From positions 1-27,960 of the forward strand of contig JBMNFJ010000001.1 of the NCBI GenBank assembly GCA_050949255.1: a DNA stretch of 27,960 nucleotides. The letters run 5' to 3'. A program made the translations under genes and the position numbers. This document shows, in pieces, positions 22,419 through 27,960 of this stretch (position 1 is the stretch's first letter; every line of letters begins with the position of its first letter). The notes beneath the pieces are model-generated. The model was not told the origin of the DNA. It worked only from the letters and a program-made list of their open reading frames with translations, and did not search any database. The stretch is from UBA3941 sp002385665 (GTDB taxonomy: Bacteria; Bacillota; Clostridia; Caldicoprobacterales; UBA3941).

Positions 22419-22467
22419 CTCTTTCTACCTCCGTTCTGTGAGAAATGACATTTCTTTCTAAAACAAG

Positions 22468-22776
22468 CTATAATTTAATCTCAATGTCCACACCGGCAGG
22501 CAGATCCAGTCTCATCAAGGAATCCACCGTTTTAGGGGTAGGACTTAAGATATCAATTAGACGTTTGTGGGTCCTCATCTCAAACTGCTCACGGGAATCC
22601 TTATGTTTATGAGGGGACCTTAAAATAGTAATGATATCCTTCTCTGTCGGAAGGGGAATAGGTCCCGATACCTTCGCACCAGTTTTCTTTGCGGCTCCAA
22701 CGATCTTCTCTGCCGATTGATCAATCAAAGTATGATCATAGGCCTTCAACTTAATCCTAATTTTCTGACTTGCCAT
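22468..22776 (-). CDS. rpsJ: 30S ribosomal protein S10
   Basis: S10 is a head protein and, with NusB, part of the antitermination complex. The 102-residue protein has IRIKLKAYDHTLIDQSAEKI, GPIPLPTEKDIITILRSPHKHKDSREQFE in part, and the end LDLPAGVDIEIKL. Start is ATG 22776 with GGAGGG upstream; that site can pair with CUCCU about 11 nt upstream in the mRNA. It is the first gene of the S10 cluster, 180 bp after tuf, with a promoter in the gap. Confidence 0.98.
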   Translation of the reverse strand: MASQKIRIKLKAYDHTLIDQSAEKIVGAAKKTGAKVSGPIPLPTEKDIITILRSPHKHKDSREQFEMRTHKRLIDILSPTPKTVDSLMRLDLPAGVDIEIKL

Positions 22777-22783
22777 GTCTTCC

Positions 22784-22804
22784 CTCCTTATATCCCTTCA
22801 GGAG
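22784..22804 (-). promoter_or_regulatory. Possible hairpin covering the rpsJ ribosome binding site
   Basis: In the rpsJ leader CUCCU (22804-22800) can pair with AGGAG (22788-22784) of the ribosome binding site across an 11-nt loop. It could modulate S10-cluster translation. Only five pairs plus one G-U are seen, so it may be chance. Confidence 0.3.
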
Positions 22805-22860
22805 ATTCTCCCGTGTACACTCAGCCACATGTGTCATAACACGCAGCGCAACTATTAGAT

Positions 22861-22887
22861 ATTATAACAAAATCGATATAAAATCAA
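22861..22887 (-). promoter_or_regulatory. Probable internal promoter for the S10 cluster
   Basis: On the minus strand a perfect TATAAT (22866-22861) has TTGATT (22887-22882) upstream with a short 15-bp spacer. Transcription would start near 22854 and give a leader of about 75 nt before rpsJ. The -10 is strong; the -35 spacing is poor. Confidence 0.5.
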
Positions 22888-22918
22888 GCTATTTATTTGC
22901 TAAATCCAAACAGCATTT

Positions 22919-22937
22919 GGGCGACCATAGGTCGCCC
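22919..22937 (-). repeat. Perfect hairpin after tuf (GGGCGACC-ATA-GGTCGCCC)
   Basis: An 8-bp GC-rich stem with a 3-base loop lies 20 bp after the tuf stop codon. No T-run follows on the minus strand (it continues AAATGCTG), so it is not a standard terminator. It could be a processing or 3'-end-stabilising structure, or a dispersed palindromic repeat. Confidence 0.55.
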
Positions 22938-22956
22938 CTACTACCAATATTTCTTC

Positions 22957-24174
22957 TTACTCTACAACGCTGGCAACAACGCCGGCTCCAACGGTCCTGC
23001 CGCCTTCGCGGATAGCGAACCTGAGACCTTCTTCAATGGCGATGGGAGTGATAAGTTCCACTTCCATATCAACGTTGTCACCAGGCATTACCATCTCTAC
23101 GCCTTCAGGCAGACGGGCTACGCCTGTTACGTCAGTGGTTCTGAAATAGAACTGGGGCCTGTAGCCGTCGAAGAAGGGAGTATGTCTGCCGCCCTCGTCC
23201 TTGGTCAATACATAGACCTGAGCCTTGAACTTGGTATGGGGATTGATGCTCCCGGGTTTGGCCAGAACCTGACCTCTCTCGATCTCGTTCCTCTGTACAC
23301 CACGCAGAAGGGCGCCTATATTGTCACCTGCTACTGCCTGGTCAAGAAGCTTCCTGAACATCTCTACCCCTGTTACTACTACAGTCCTGGTCTCATCAGT
23401 CAGACCTACAATGTCTACGCTGTCAGATACCTTTACGGTTCCACGCTCTACCCTACCGGTGGCAACTGTTCCACGTCCGGTGATGGAGAATACGTCCTCA
23501 ACAGGCATCAGGAAGGGCCTGTCTACGTCCCTCTCCGGAGTAGGAATGTAAGCGTCTACTGCATCCATCAGTTCTAAAATGGGCTTGCATGCCTCATCGG
23601 CGGTTACATCAATGGAGTCGTTGTTCATAACGGCTTCCAGGGCATTCAGGGCTGAACCCATTACTACAGGAATGTCATCTCCGGGGAACTCATACTCGCT
23701 GAGCAGTTCCCTGACTTCCATCTCTACCAGCTCTAAAAGCTCTTCGTCGTCTACCATATCTGTCTTGTTCAAAAATACGATGATGTAGGGTACCCCAACC
23801 TGACGGGCAAGGAGGATGTGTTCCCTGGTCTGTGGCATGGGGCCATCAGCAGCGGATACAACCAATATAGCTCCGTCCATCTGGGCTGCTCCTGTGATCA
23901 TGTTCTTTACATAGTCGGCGTGACCGGGACAGTCCACATGAGCATAGTGGCGGTTTTCCGTCTCATACTCCACGTGGGATGTGTTGATGGTGATACCGCG
24001 CTCCTTCTCTTCAGGTGCCTTGTCTATCTCATCATATTTCGCTGCCTGGGATCTTCCAAGCTTAGACAATACCATGGTGATGGCCGCGGTCAAGGTGGTC
24101 TTGCCATGGTCAACGTGCCCAATGGTACCTATATTTACATGGGGCTTTGTTCTTTCAAATCTCTCTTTTGCCAT
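22957..24174 (-). CDS. tuf: Elongation factor Tu
   Basis: EF-Tu delivers aminoacyl-tRNA to the ribosome as a GTP complex. The 405-residue protein has the G domain motifs GHVDHGKT (19-26), DCPGH (81-85) and NKTD (136-139), then the two beta-barrel domains ending REGGRTVGAGVVASVVE. It is about ten residues longer than the E. coli protein, largely in the GSALNALEAVMNND region of the G domain. H85 of the GTPase site is present. Start is ATG 24174 with GAGGAGG upstream. It follows fusA by 43 bp. Confidence 0.98.
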   Translation of the reverse strand: MAKERFERTKPHVNIGTIGHVDHGKTTLTAAITMVLSKLGRSQAAKYDEIDKAPEEKERGITINTSHVEYETENRHYAHVDCPGHADYVKNMITGAAQMDGAILVVSAADGPMPQTREHILLARQVGVPYIIVFLNKTDMVDDEELLELVEMEVRELLSEYEFPGDDIPVVMGSALNALEAVMNNDSIDVTADEACKPILELMDAVDAYIPTPERDVDRPFLMPVEDVFSITGRGTVATGRVERGTVKVSDSVDIVGLTDETRTVVVTGVEMFRKLLDQAVAGDNIGALLRGVQRNEIERGQVLAKPGSINPHTKFKAQVYVLTKDEGGRHTPFFDGYRPQFYFRTTDVTGVARLPEGVEMVMPGDNVDMEVELITPIAIEEGLRFAIREGGRTVGAGVVASVVE

Positions 24175-24217
24175 TTTTCCTTCTTCCTCCTCAATAACTG
24201 TGCGTTAAGATTTTCTA

Positions 24218-26281
24218 TTAAGATATAATTTTTTCAGCTATATTTTTCGGAACTTCCTCATAGTGGGACAGGTGCATGGTATATACGCCTCTTCCCTGAC
24301 TCTTGGATCGAAGATCCGTTGCATACCCAAACATCTCCGATAGGGGTACATAGGCTGTAATAACCTGAACCCCGGATTTGGCCTCCATCCCCTCGATTCT
24401 CCCACGTCTGGAATTGATATCTCCCATTACATCCCCCATATATTCCTCGGGAACTGTAACTTCTACCTTCATGGTGGGTTCCATAAGGACCGGATTCGCC
24501 TTTCTCATGGCTTCCTTAAAGGCTATAGAGGCTGCTATCTTAAAGGCCATCTCAGAAGAGTCCACCTCATGATAGGATCCGTCATACAAGGTTGCTCTTA
24601 CATCCACTACCGGATATCCTCCCAGAACACCACTGGCCATAGCATCCTGTATTCCCTGATCCACAGGCCCAATGAATTCTCTGGGGACCACGCCGCCTAC
24701 GATCTTGTTTACAAACTCGTAGCCGCTTCCAGGCTCCAAGGGCTCTATTTCCAACCATACATGGCCGTATTGACCCCTTCCGCCTGACTGACGAACAAAG
24801 CGGCCTTCCGCCTTGACGGCCTTGCGTATGGTTTCCCTGTAGGCTACCTGGGGTTTTCCAACGTTGGCCTCTACCTTAAACTCCCTGAGCAGTCTGTCTA
24901 CGATGATCTCCAAGTGAAGTTCTCCCATGCCGGCTATGATGGTCTGCCCGGTTTCCCCGTCTGTATAGGTTCTGAAGGTAGGGTCTTCCTCTGCCAGCTT
25001 CTGAAGGGCTACCCCCATCTTATCCTGACCGGCCTTGGTTTTTGGCTCGATAGCCACCTGGATAACCGGATCGGGGAACTCCATGGACTCCAGAATAACC
25101 GGTTCCTCTTCCAGACATAGGGTATCACCGGTAGTAGTATCTCTGAGACCTATAGCTGCCGCAATATCTCCCGCATATACTTCATCGACTTCCTCGCGGT
25201 GGTTTGCGTGCATAAGTAGAATTCTTCCGATTCTCTCGCGTTTTCCCTTTGTGGAATTATATACATAGGAGCCTGATTTCAATGTACCGGAATAGACCCT
25301 GAAAAAAGCAAGCTTTCCAACAAAGGGATCCGTCATAATCTTAAAGGCCAATGCGCTAAAGGGTTCCTCGTCGGAGGAATGCCTTTCGGTCTCCTCGTCC
25401 GTTCCCGGTATAGTTCCCTTGATGGATGCAACCTCCAAAGGTGACGGCATGTAATTGATAACTGCATCCAATAAGGGTTGTACTCCCTTATTCTTATAGG
25501 AGGAACCGCATAGCACCGGTATCATGTCCACGGAAATCGTTGCCTTTCTGATCCCGGCCCTGATCTCCTCGGGGGACAGCTCCTCCCCTTCCAGGTACTT
25601 CATCATAAGGTCTTCGTCGCTCTCGGCTACGGCCTCCAACAACATATCCCTGTATTCCTGTACCAGGTCCAGCATATCCTCCGGGATATCGGTTTCCTCG
25701 CTATGGGTGCCCAAATCGTCGGTATAATAGATAGCTTTTTGTTCTACCAGATCGATTATACCCTGGAAATTATCTTCCTTGCCAATGGGTAGCTGTATTG
25801 GAACAGCGTTAGCCCCAAGGCGTTCCTTCATCATCTTAATTACATTGAAAAAATCTGCACCCACTATATCCATCTTGTTTATATAAGCTATTCTGGGCAC
25901 TTGATACTTATCCGCCTGACGCCATACGGTCTCCGATTGGGGCTCTACACCGCCTTTAGCACAAAATATTGCCACTGAGCCATCCAATACGCGTAGCGAC
26001 CGTTCAACTTCCACGGTAAAGTCCACATGCCCGGGCGTATCTATAATGTTGATACGGTATCCTTTCCATTGTGCGGTAGTAGCGGCCGAGGTAATGGTTA
26101 TGCCTCGTTCCTGTTCCTGTTCCATCCAGTCCATTGTAGCCGAACCCTCATGGGTTTCGCCCATCTTATGAACCCTTCCGGTGTAGAACAAGATCCGCTC
26201 AGATGTAGTTGTTTTACCAGCATCAATGTGCGCCATAATTCCTATGTTTCTGGTTTTTTCCAGCGAAAATTGCCTAGGCAT
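24218..26281 (-). CDS. fusA: Elongation factor G
   Basis: EF-G drives translocation of tRNA and mRNA. From ATG 26281 it has 687 residues, starting MPRQFSLEKTRNIGIMAHID. The P-loop AHIDAGKT is at 17-24, DTPGHVDF follows in the G domain and NKMD is present. Domain IV has the conserved GGRGQYGHV and the C-terminal segments LSEMFGYATDLRS and SQGRG are normal. GGAGG lies 9 nt before ATG 26281; a frame extending to 26311 would include the ribosome binding site. It is the third main gene of the str operon. Confidence 0.98.
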   Translation of the reverse strand: MPRQFSLEKTRNIGIMAHIDAGKTTTSERILFYTGRVHKMGETHEGSATMDWMEQEQERGITITSAATTAQWKGYRINIIDTPGHVDFTVEVERSLRVLDGSVAIFCAKGGVEPQSETVWRQADKYQVPRIAYINKMDIVGADFFNVIKMMKERLGANAVPIQLPIGKEDNFQGIIDLVEQKAIYYTDDLGTHSEETDIPEDMLDLVQEYRDMLLEAVAESDEDLMMKYLEGEELSPEEIRAGIRKATISVDMIPVLCGSSYKNKGVQPLLDAVINYMPSPLEVASIKGTIPGTDEETERHSSDEEPFSALAFKIMTDPFVGKLAFFRVYSGTLKSGSYVYNSTKGKRERIGRILLMHANHREEVDEVYAGDIAAAIGLRDTTTGDTLCLEEEPVILESMEFPDPVIQVAIEPKTKAGQDKMGVALQKLAEEDPTFRTYTDGETGQTIIAGMGELHLEIIVDRLLREFKVEANVGKPQVAYRETIRKAVKAEGRFVRQSGGRGQYGHVWLEIEPLEPGSGYEFVNKIVGGVVPREFIGPVDQGIQDAMASGVLGGYPVVDVRATLYDGSYHEVDSSEMAFKIAASIAFKEAMRKANPVLMEPTMKVEVTVPEEYMGDVMGDINSRRGRIEGMEAKSGVQVITAYVPLSEMFGYATDLRSKSQGRGVYTMHLSHYEEVPKNIAEKIIS

Positions 26282-26320
26282 CTCTTTTCCTCCTTTCAGT
26301 TGACGATTCACTAAAATAAT

Positions 26321-26336
26321 GGGACTAAATAGTCCC
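26321..26336 (-). other. Stem-loop between rpsG and fusA
   Basis: GGGACT and AGTCCC form a perfect 6-bp stem with a 4-base loop. On the minus strand ATTATTTTAG follows, only weakly T-rich. It may be an mRNA processing site or a leaky terminator within the str operon. Confidence 0.35.
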
Positions 26337-26365
26337 GGTTGATATTTGGCCAGTGGCTTAACAGG

Positions 26366-26836
26366 TTACCAGCGATAATGAGCAAAGGCTCTGTTAGCTT
26401 CTGCCATCCTATGGGTTTCTTCCTTCCTTCTCACTGCGCCACCCATGTTATTGGCGGCATCCATAATTTCGGCTGCCAATCTTTGTATCATGGTTCTCTC
26501 CCCGCGTTCACGGGCAAAGCTTACTAACCAACGAAGTCCCAGGGTTTGTCTTCTTTCTGCCCTGACCTCCATGGGTACCTGGTAGGTAGCACCACCCACC
26601 CTACGGGCCTTAACCTCAAGCACTGGCATTATATTGTTCATAGCCTGTTCAAAAACTTCCATAGGGTCGTTACCCGTTTTTTCTCTTATAAGATCAAAAG
26701 CACCATAACAAATACGTTGGGCTATTCCTCTTTTCCCATCCAGCATAACCTGATTGATGAGCTTGGTCACAACCTTGCTGCCATACAATGGATCGGGCAA
26801 TACGTCTCTTTTGGGCACATGGCCTTTTCTTGGCAT
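26366..26836 (-). CDS. rpsG: 30S ribosomal protein S7
   Basis: S7 starts assembly of the small-subunit head and touches E-site tRNA. The 156-residue protein begins MPRKGHVPKRDVLPDPLYGS and has LINQVMLDGKRGIAQRI, VKARRVGGATYQVPMEVR and the end EANRAFAHYRW. Start is ATG 26836 with GGAGGG upstream. It lies 38 bp after rpsL in the str operon. Confidence 0.98.
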   Translation of the reverse strand: MPRKGHVPKRDVLPDPLYGSKVVTKLINQVMLDGKRGIAQRICYGAFDLIREKTGNDPMEVFEQAMNNIMPVLEVKARRVGGATYQVPMEVRAERRQTLGLRWLVSFARERGERTMIQRLAAEIMDAANNMGGAVRRKEETHRMAEANRAFAHYRW

Positions 26837-26874
26837 ATCCTTCCCTCCTTCTATACAGGACTACCTAAAGATCA

Positions 26875-27249
26875 TTACTTTCTGGGTCTCTTGGCACCAT
26901 ACTTGGATCTGGCCTGCTGACGATCAGCGACTCCAGCCGTATCTAAAGCGCCACGTACTATATGATAACGTACACCGGGCAAGTCCGGAACCCTTCCGCC
27001 GCGAATGAGTACTACTGAGTGTTCCTGCAGATTATGTCCGATTCCCGGTATATAAGCCGATACTTCCATTCCATTGGACAGTCTGACCCTTGCAAGCTTT
27101 CTAAGGGCAGAGTTGGGCTTTTTGGGTGTACGGGTACTAACTGCAGTACAGACCCCCCTCTTTTGAGGACTACCCTTGAGTGCGGGTGCGTCGGATTTGT
27201 AAACAACCTTTTCCCTGCCTTTTCTGACTAACTGATTAATGGTAGGCAT
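26875..27249 (-). CDS. rpsL: 30S ribosomal protein S12
   Basis: S12 lies at the decoding centre and controls accuracy and streptomycin response. From ATG 27249 the protein has 124 residues, starting MPTINQLVRKGRE. TPKKPNSALRK (41-51) is wild type, including the lysine at the common resistance site. The second site reads GGRVPDLPG: proline at residue 88, where E. coli and most bacteria have lysine. The adjacent D89, often methylthiolated, is present. GGAGG lies 7 nt before ATG 27249; a frame to 27267 would include it. Confidence 0.97.
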   Translation of the reverse strand: MPTINQLVRKGREKVVYKSDAPALKGSPQKRGVCTAVSTRTPKKPNSALRKLARVRLSNGMEVSAYIPGIGHNLQEHSVVLIRGGRVPDLPGVRYHIVRGALDTAGVADRQQARSKYGAKRPRK

Positions 27250-27291
27250 TCCGCCACCTCCTTTCACAATACTACTATCAATTCTTATAAT

Positions 27292-27540
27292 CTAAACTTT
27301 CAAGATGGCGGCTGTTGCAGCGCCAACACTTATTCCGCAGGCTTTGCCTAGCTCCTCCATAGAATCAACCATAATAATTTCAGTGTTGTGTTTTTGACAC
27401 TCACTCCTAATTTTTTGGGATATATAGTCGTCGACATCTTCGGCTAGAAAGACTTTCAAAGCCAATCCCCCTTGAACTGCTTTAAGAGTTTGCTTCGTGC
27501 CCACAGTCTTGTTTGAAGCCTCCCTAAGGCCTTCCAACAT
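27292..27540 (-). CDS. L7Ae-family ribosomal protein (YbxF-like)
   Basis: Small proteins of this family bind kink-turn RNA; in Bacillus the homologue YbxF precedes rpsL. From ATG 27540 it has 82 residues. The L7Ae pattern is visible: VGTKQTLKAVQGGLALKVFLAEDVDD (in part, near 13-38), then the MVDSMEELGKACGISVGAATAAIL region. AGGAG lies 8 nt before ATG 27540; a TTG three codons earlier is less likely. It is the first gene after the str promoter, and rpsL follows after about 40 bp. Confidence 0.93.
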   Translation of the reverse strand: MLEGLREASNKTVGTKQTLKAVQGGLALKVFLAEDVDDYISQKIRSECQKHNTEIIMVDSMEELGKACGISVGAATAAILKV

Positions 27541-27596
27541 TTTATTCAACTCCTAAATATCAATTTTAGGGTGCACGTCAAATTACGCACTCAAGT

Positions 27597-27625
27597 ATTC
27601 TATCATTCTACAAAACCAATGTCAA
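27597..27625 (-). promoter_or_regulatory. Sigma-A promoter of the str operon
   Basis: On the minus strand TTGACA (27625-27620), a 17-bp spacer and TAGAAT (27602-27597) form a near-consensus promoter. It lies between the rpoC terminator and the L7Ae-like gene, with a leader of about 50 nt. Confidence 0.85.
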
Positions 27626-27647
27626 CATTTTTATATATAGGATTAGC

Positions 27648-27688
27648 AAAAAAACCAAATGCATCCTCCCTATTTTTTAGGGAGGATG
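27648..27688 (-). terminator. Rho-independent terminator after rpoC
   Basis: CATCCTCCCTA and TAGGGAGGATG form an 11-bp perfect stem (27688-27662), followed within 8 bases by seven T residues on the minus strand (27654-27648). It ends the rpoBC transcript just before the str promoter. Confidence 0.85.
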
Positions 27689-27728
27689 ATTTGTTTTGTT
27701 ATCTTAAATATCTATAGGGATCTGCGCC

Positions 27729-27960
27729 TTAGGCATGTAAAAGGGAATCTTCTTCAACCTCTACGGGGATAACCTCTTCAGGCTCTTCATCGGTAAAGAC
27801 TTCGATATTCTTATACCGGCTCATGCCCGTACCTGCAGGAATCAGCTTCCCTATAATAACGTTTTCCTTAAGTCCTACCAAGGGATCGGTCTTACCCTTT
27901 ATGGATGCTTCGGTAAGAACCCTTGTTGTCTCCTGGAAGGAGGCTGCAGACAGGAAGGAT
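27729..27960 (-). CDS. rpoC: RNA polymerase beta' subunit, C-terminal end (partial)
   Basis: The last 76 codons of rpoC enter from the right edge; the frame begins at 27959 and the stop is at 27729-27731. The visible part has SFLSAASFQETTRVLTEASI, then DPLVGLKENVIIGKLIPAGTG (in part), the conserved end of the beta' clamp and trigger-loop-side region, followed by MSRYKNI and a glutamate-rich tail. Position upstream of the str operon is standard. Confidence 0.97.
   Translation of the reverse strand, partial: SFLSAASFQETTRVLTEASIKGKTDPLVGLKENVIIGKLIPAGTGMSRYKNIEVFTDEEPEEVIPVEVEEDSLLHA

Noticed and set aside
22801..22811. GGAGATTCTCC palindrome in the rpsJ leader
   Set aside because: The centre is one base, so the full arms cannot form an RNA hairpin; too short to claim as an operator.

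Overview
The window is chromosomal DNA of a Gram-positive bacterium, most likely a member of the Clostridia (Bacillota). The evidence is the gene order: an L7Ae-like gene ahead of rpsL-rpsG-fusA-tuf, a KOW-domain gene after map, and ecfA1-ecfA2-ecfT-truA-rplM-rpsI after rplQ. Strong AGGAGG ribosome binding sites, frequent GTG/TTG starts and zinc-binding forms of S4, S14, L24 and L36 agree with this. No genus can be named from the sequence alone.

Positions 3155-27960 form one leftward (minus-strand) block of translation and transcription genes. From right to left these are: the rpoC 3' end and its terminator; a sigma-A promoter and the str operon (L7Ae-like, rpsL, rpsG, fusA, tuf); an internal promoter and the S10 and spc clusters (rpsJ to secY, map, KOW gene, infA, rpmJ); the alpha cluster (rpsM, rpsK, rpsD, rpoA, rplQ) closed by a terminator; the energising module of an ECF vitamin/metal transporter (ecfA1, ecfA2, ecfT) coupled to truA; then a separate promoter and rplM-rpsI. 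adk, usually found between secY and map, is absent.

Positions 1-3146 are different: AT-rich accessory DNA that abuts the rpsI stop codon. They hold the right-hand part of a Tn7-like transposon: tnsA, the 5' end of tnsB, and arrays of TnsB-site-like repeats (consensus TKACAAAGTTTGCTCGTG) with a TGT...ACA terminus 8 bp from the rpsI stop codon. An IS256-family insertion sequence (5-1568), with recognisable terminal repeats and a probable 8-bp target duplication, interrupts tnsB.

The most interesting material is in this left part. The TnsA aligns closely with E. coli Tn7 TnsA, but the catalytic Glu63 and Asp114 positions are Gln and Thr. The tnsA ribosome binding site and start codon sit in the loop of a perfect 12-bp inverted repeat. 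The end repeats occur in two opposed sets (2691-2904 and 3105-3146), as if a mini-element or a second end lies between tnsA and rpsI. The 3' end of rpsI looks like the attachment site, and the element seems to supply the rplM-rpsI terminator.
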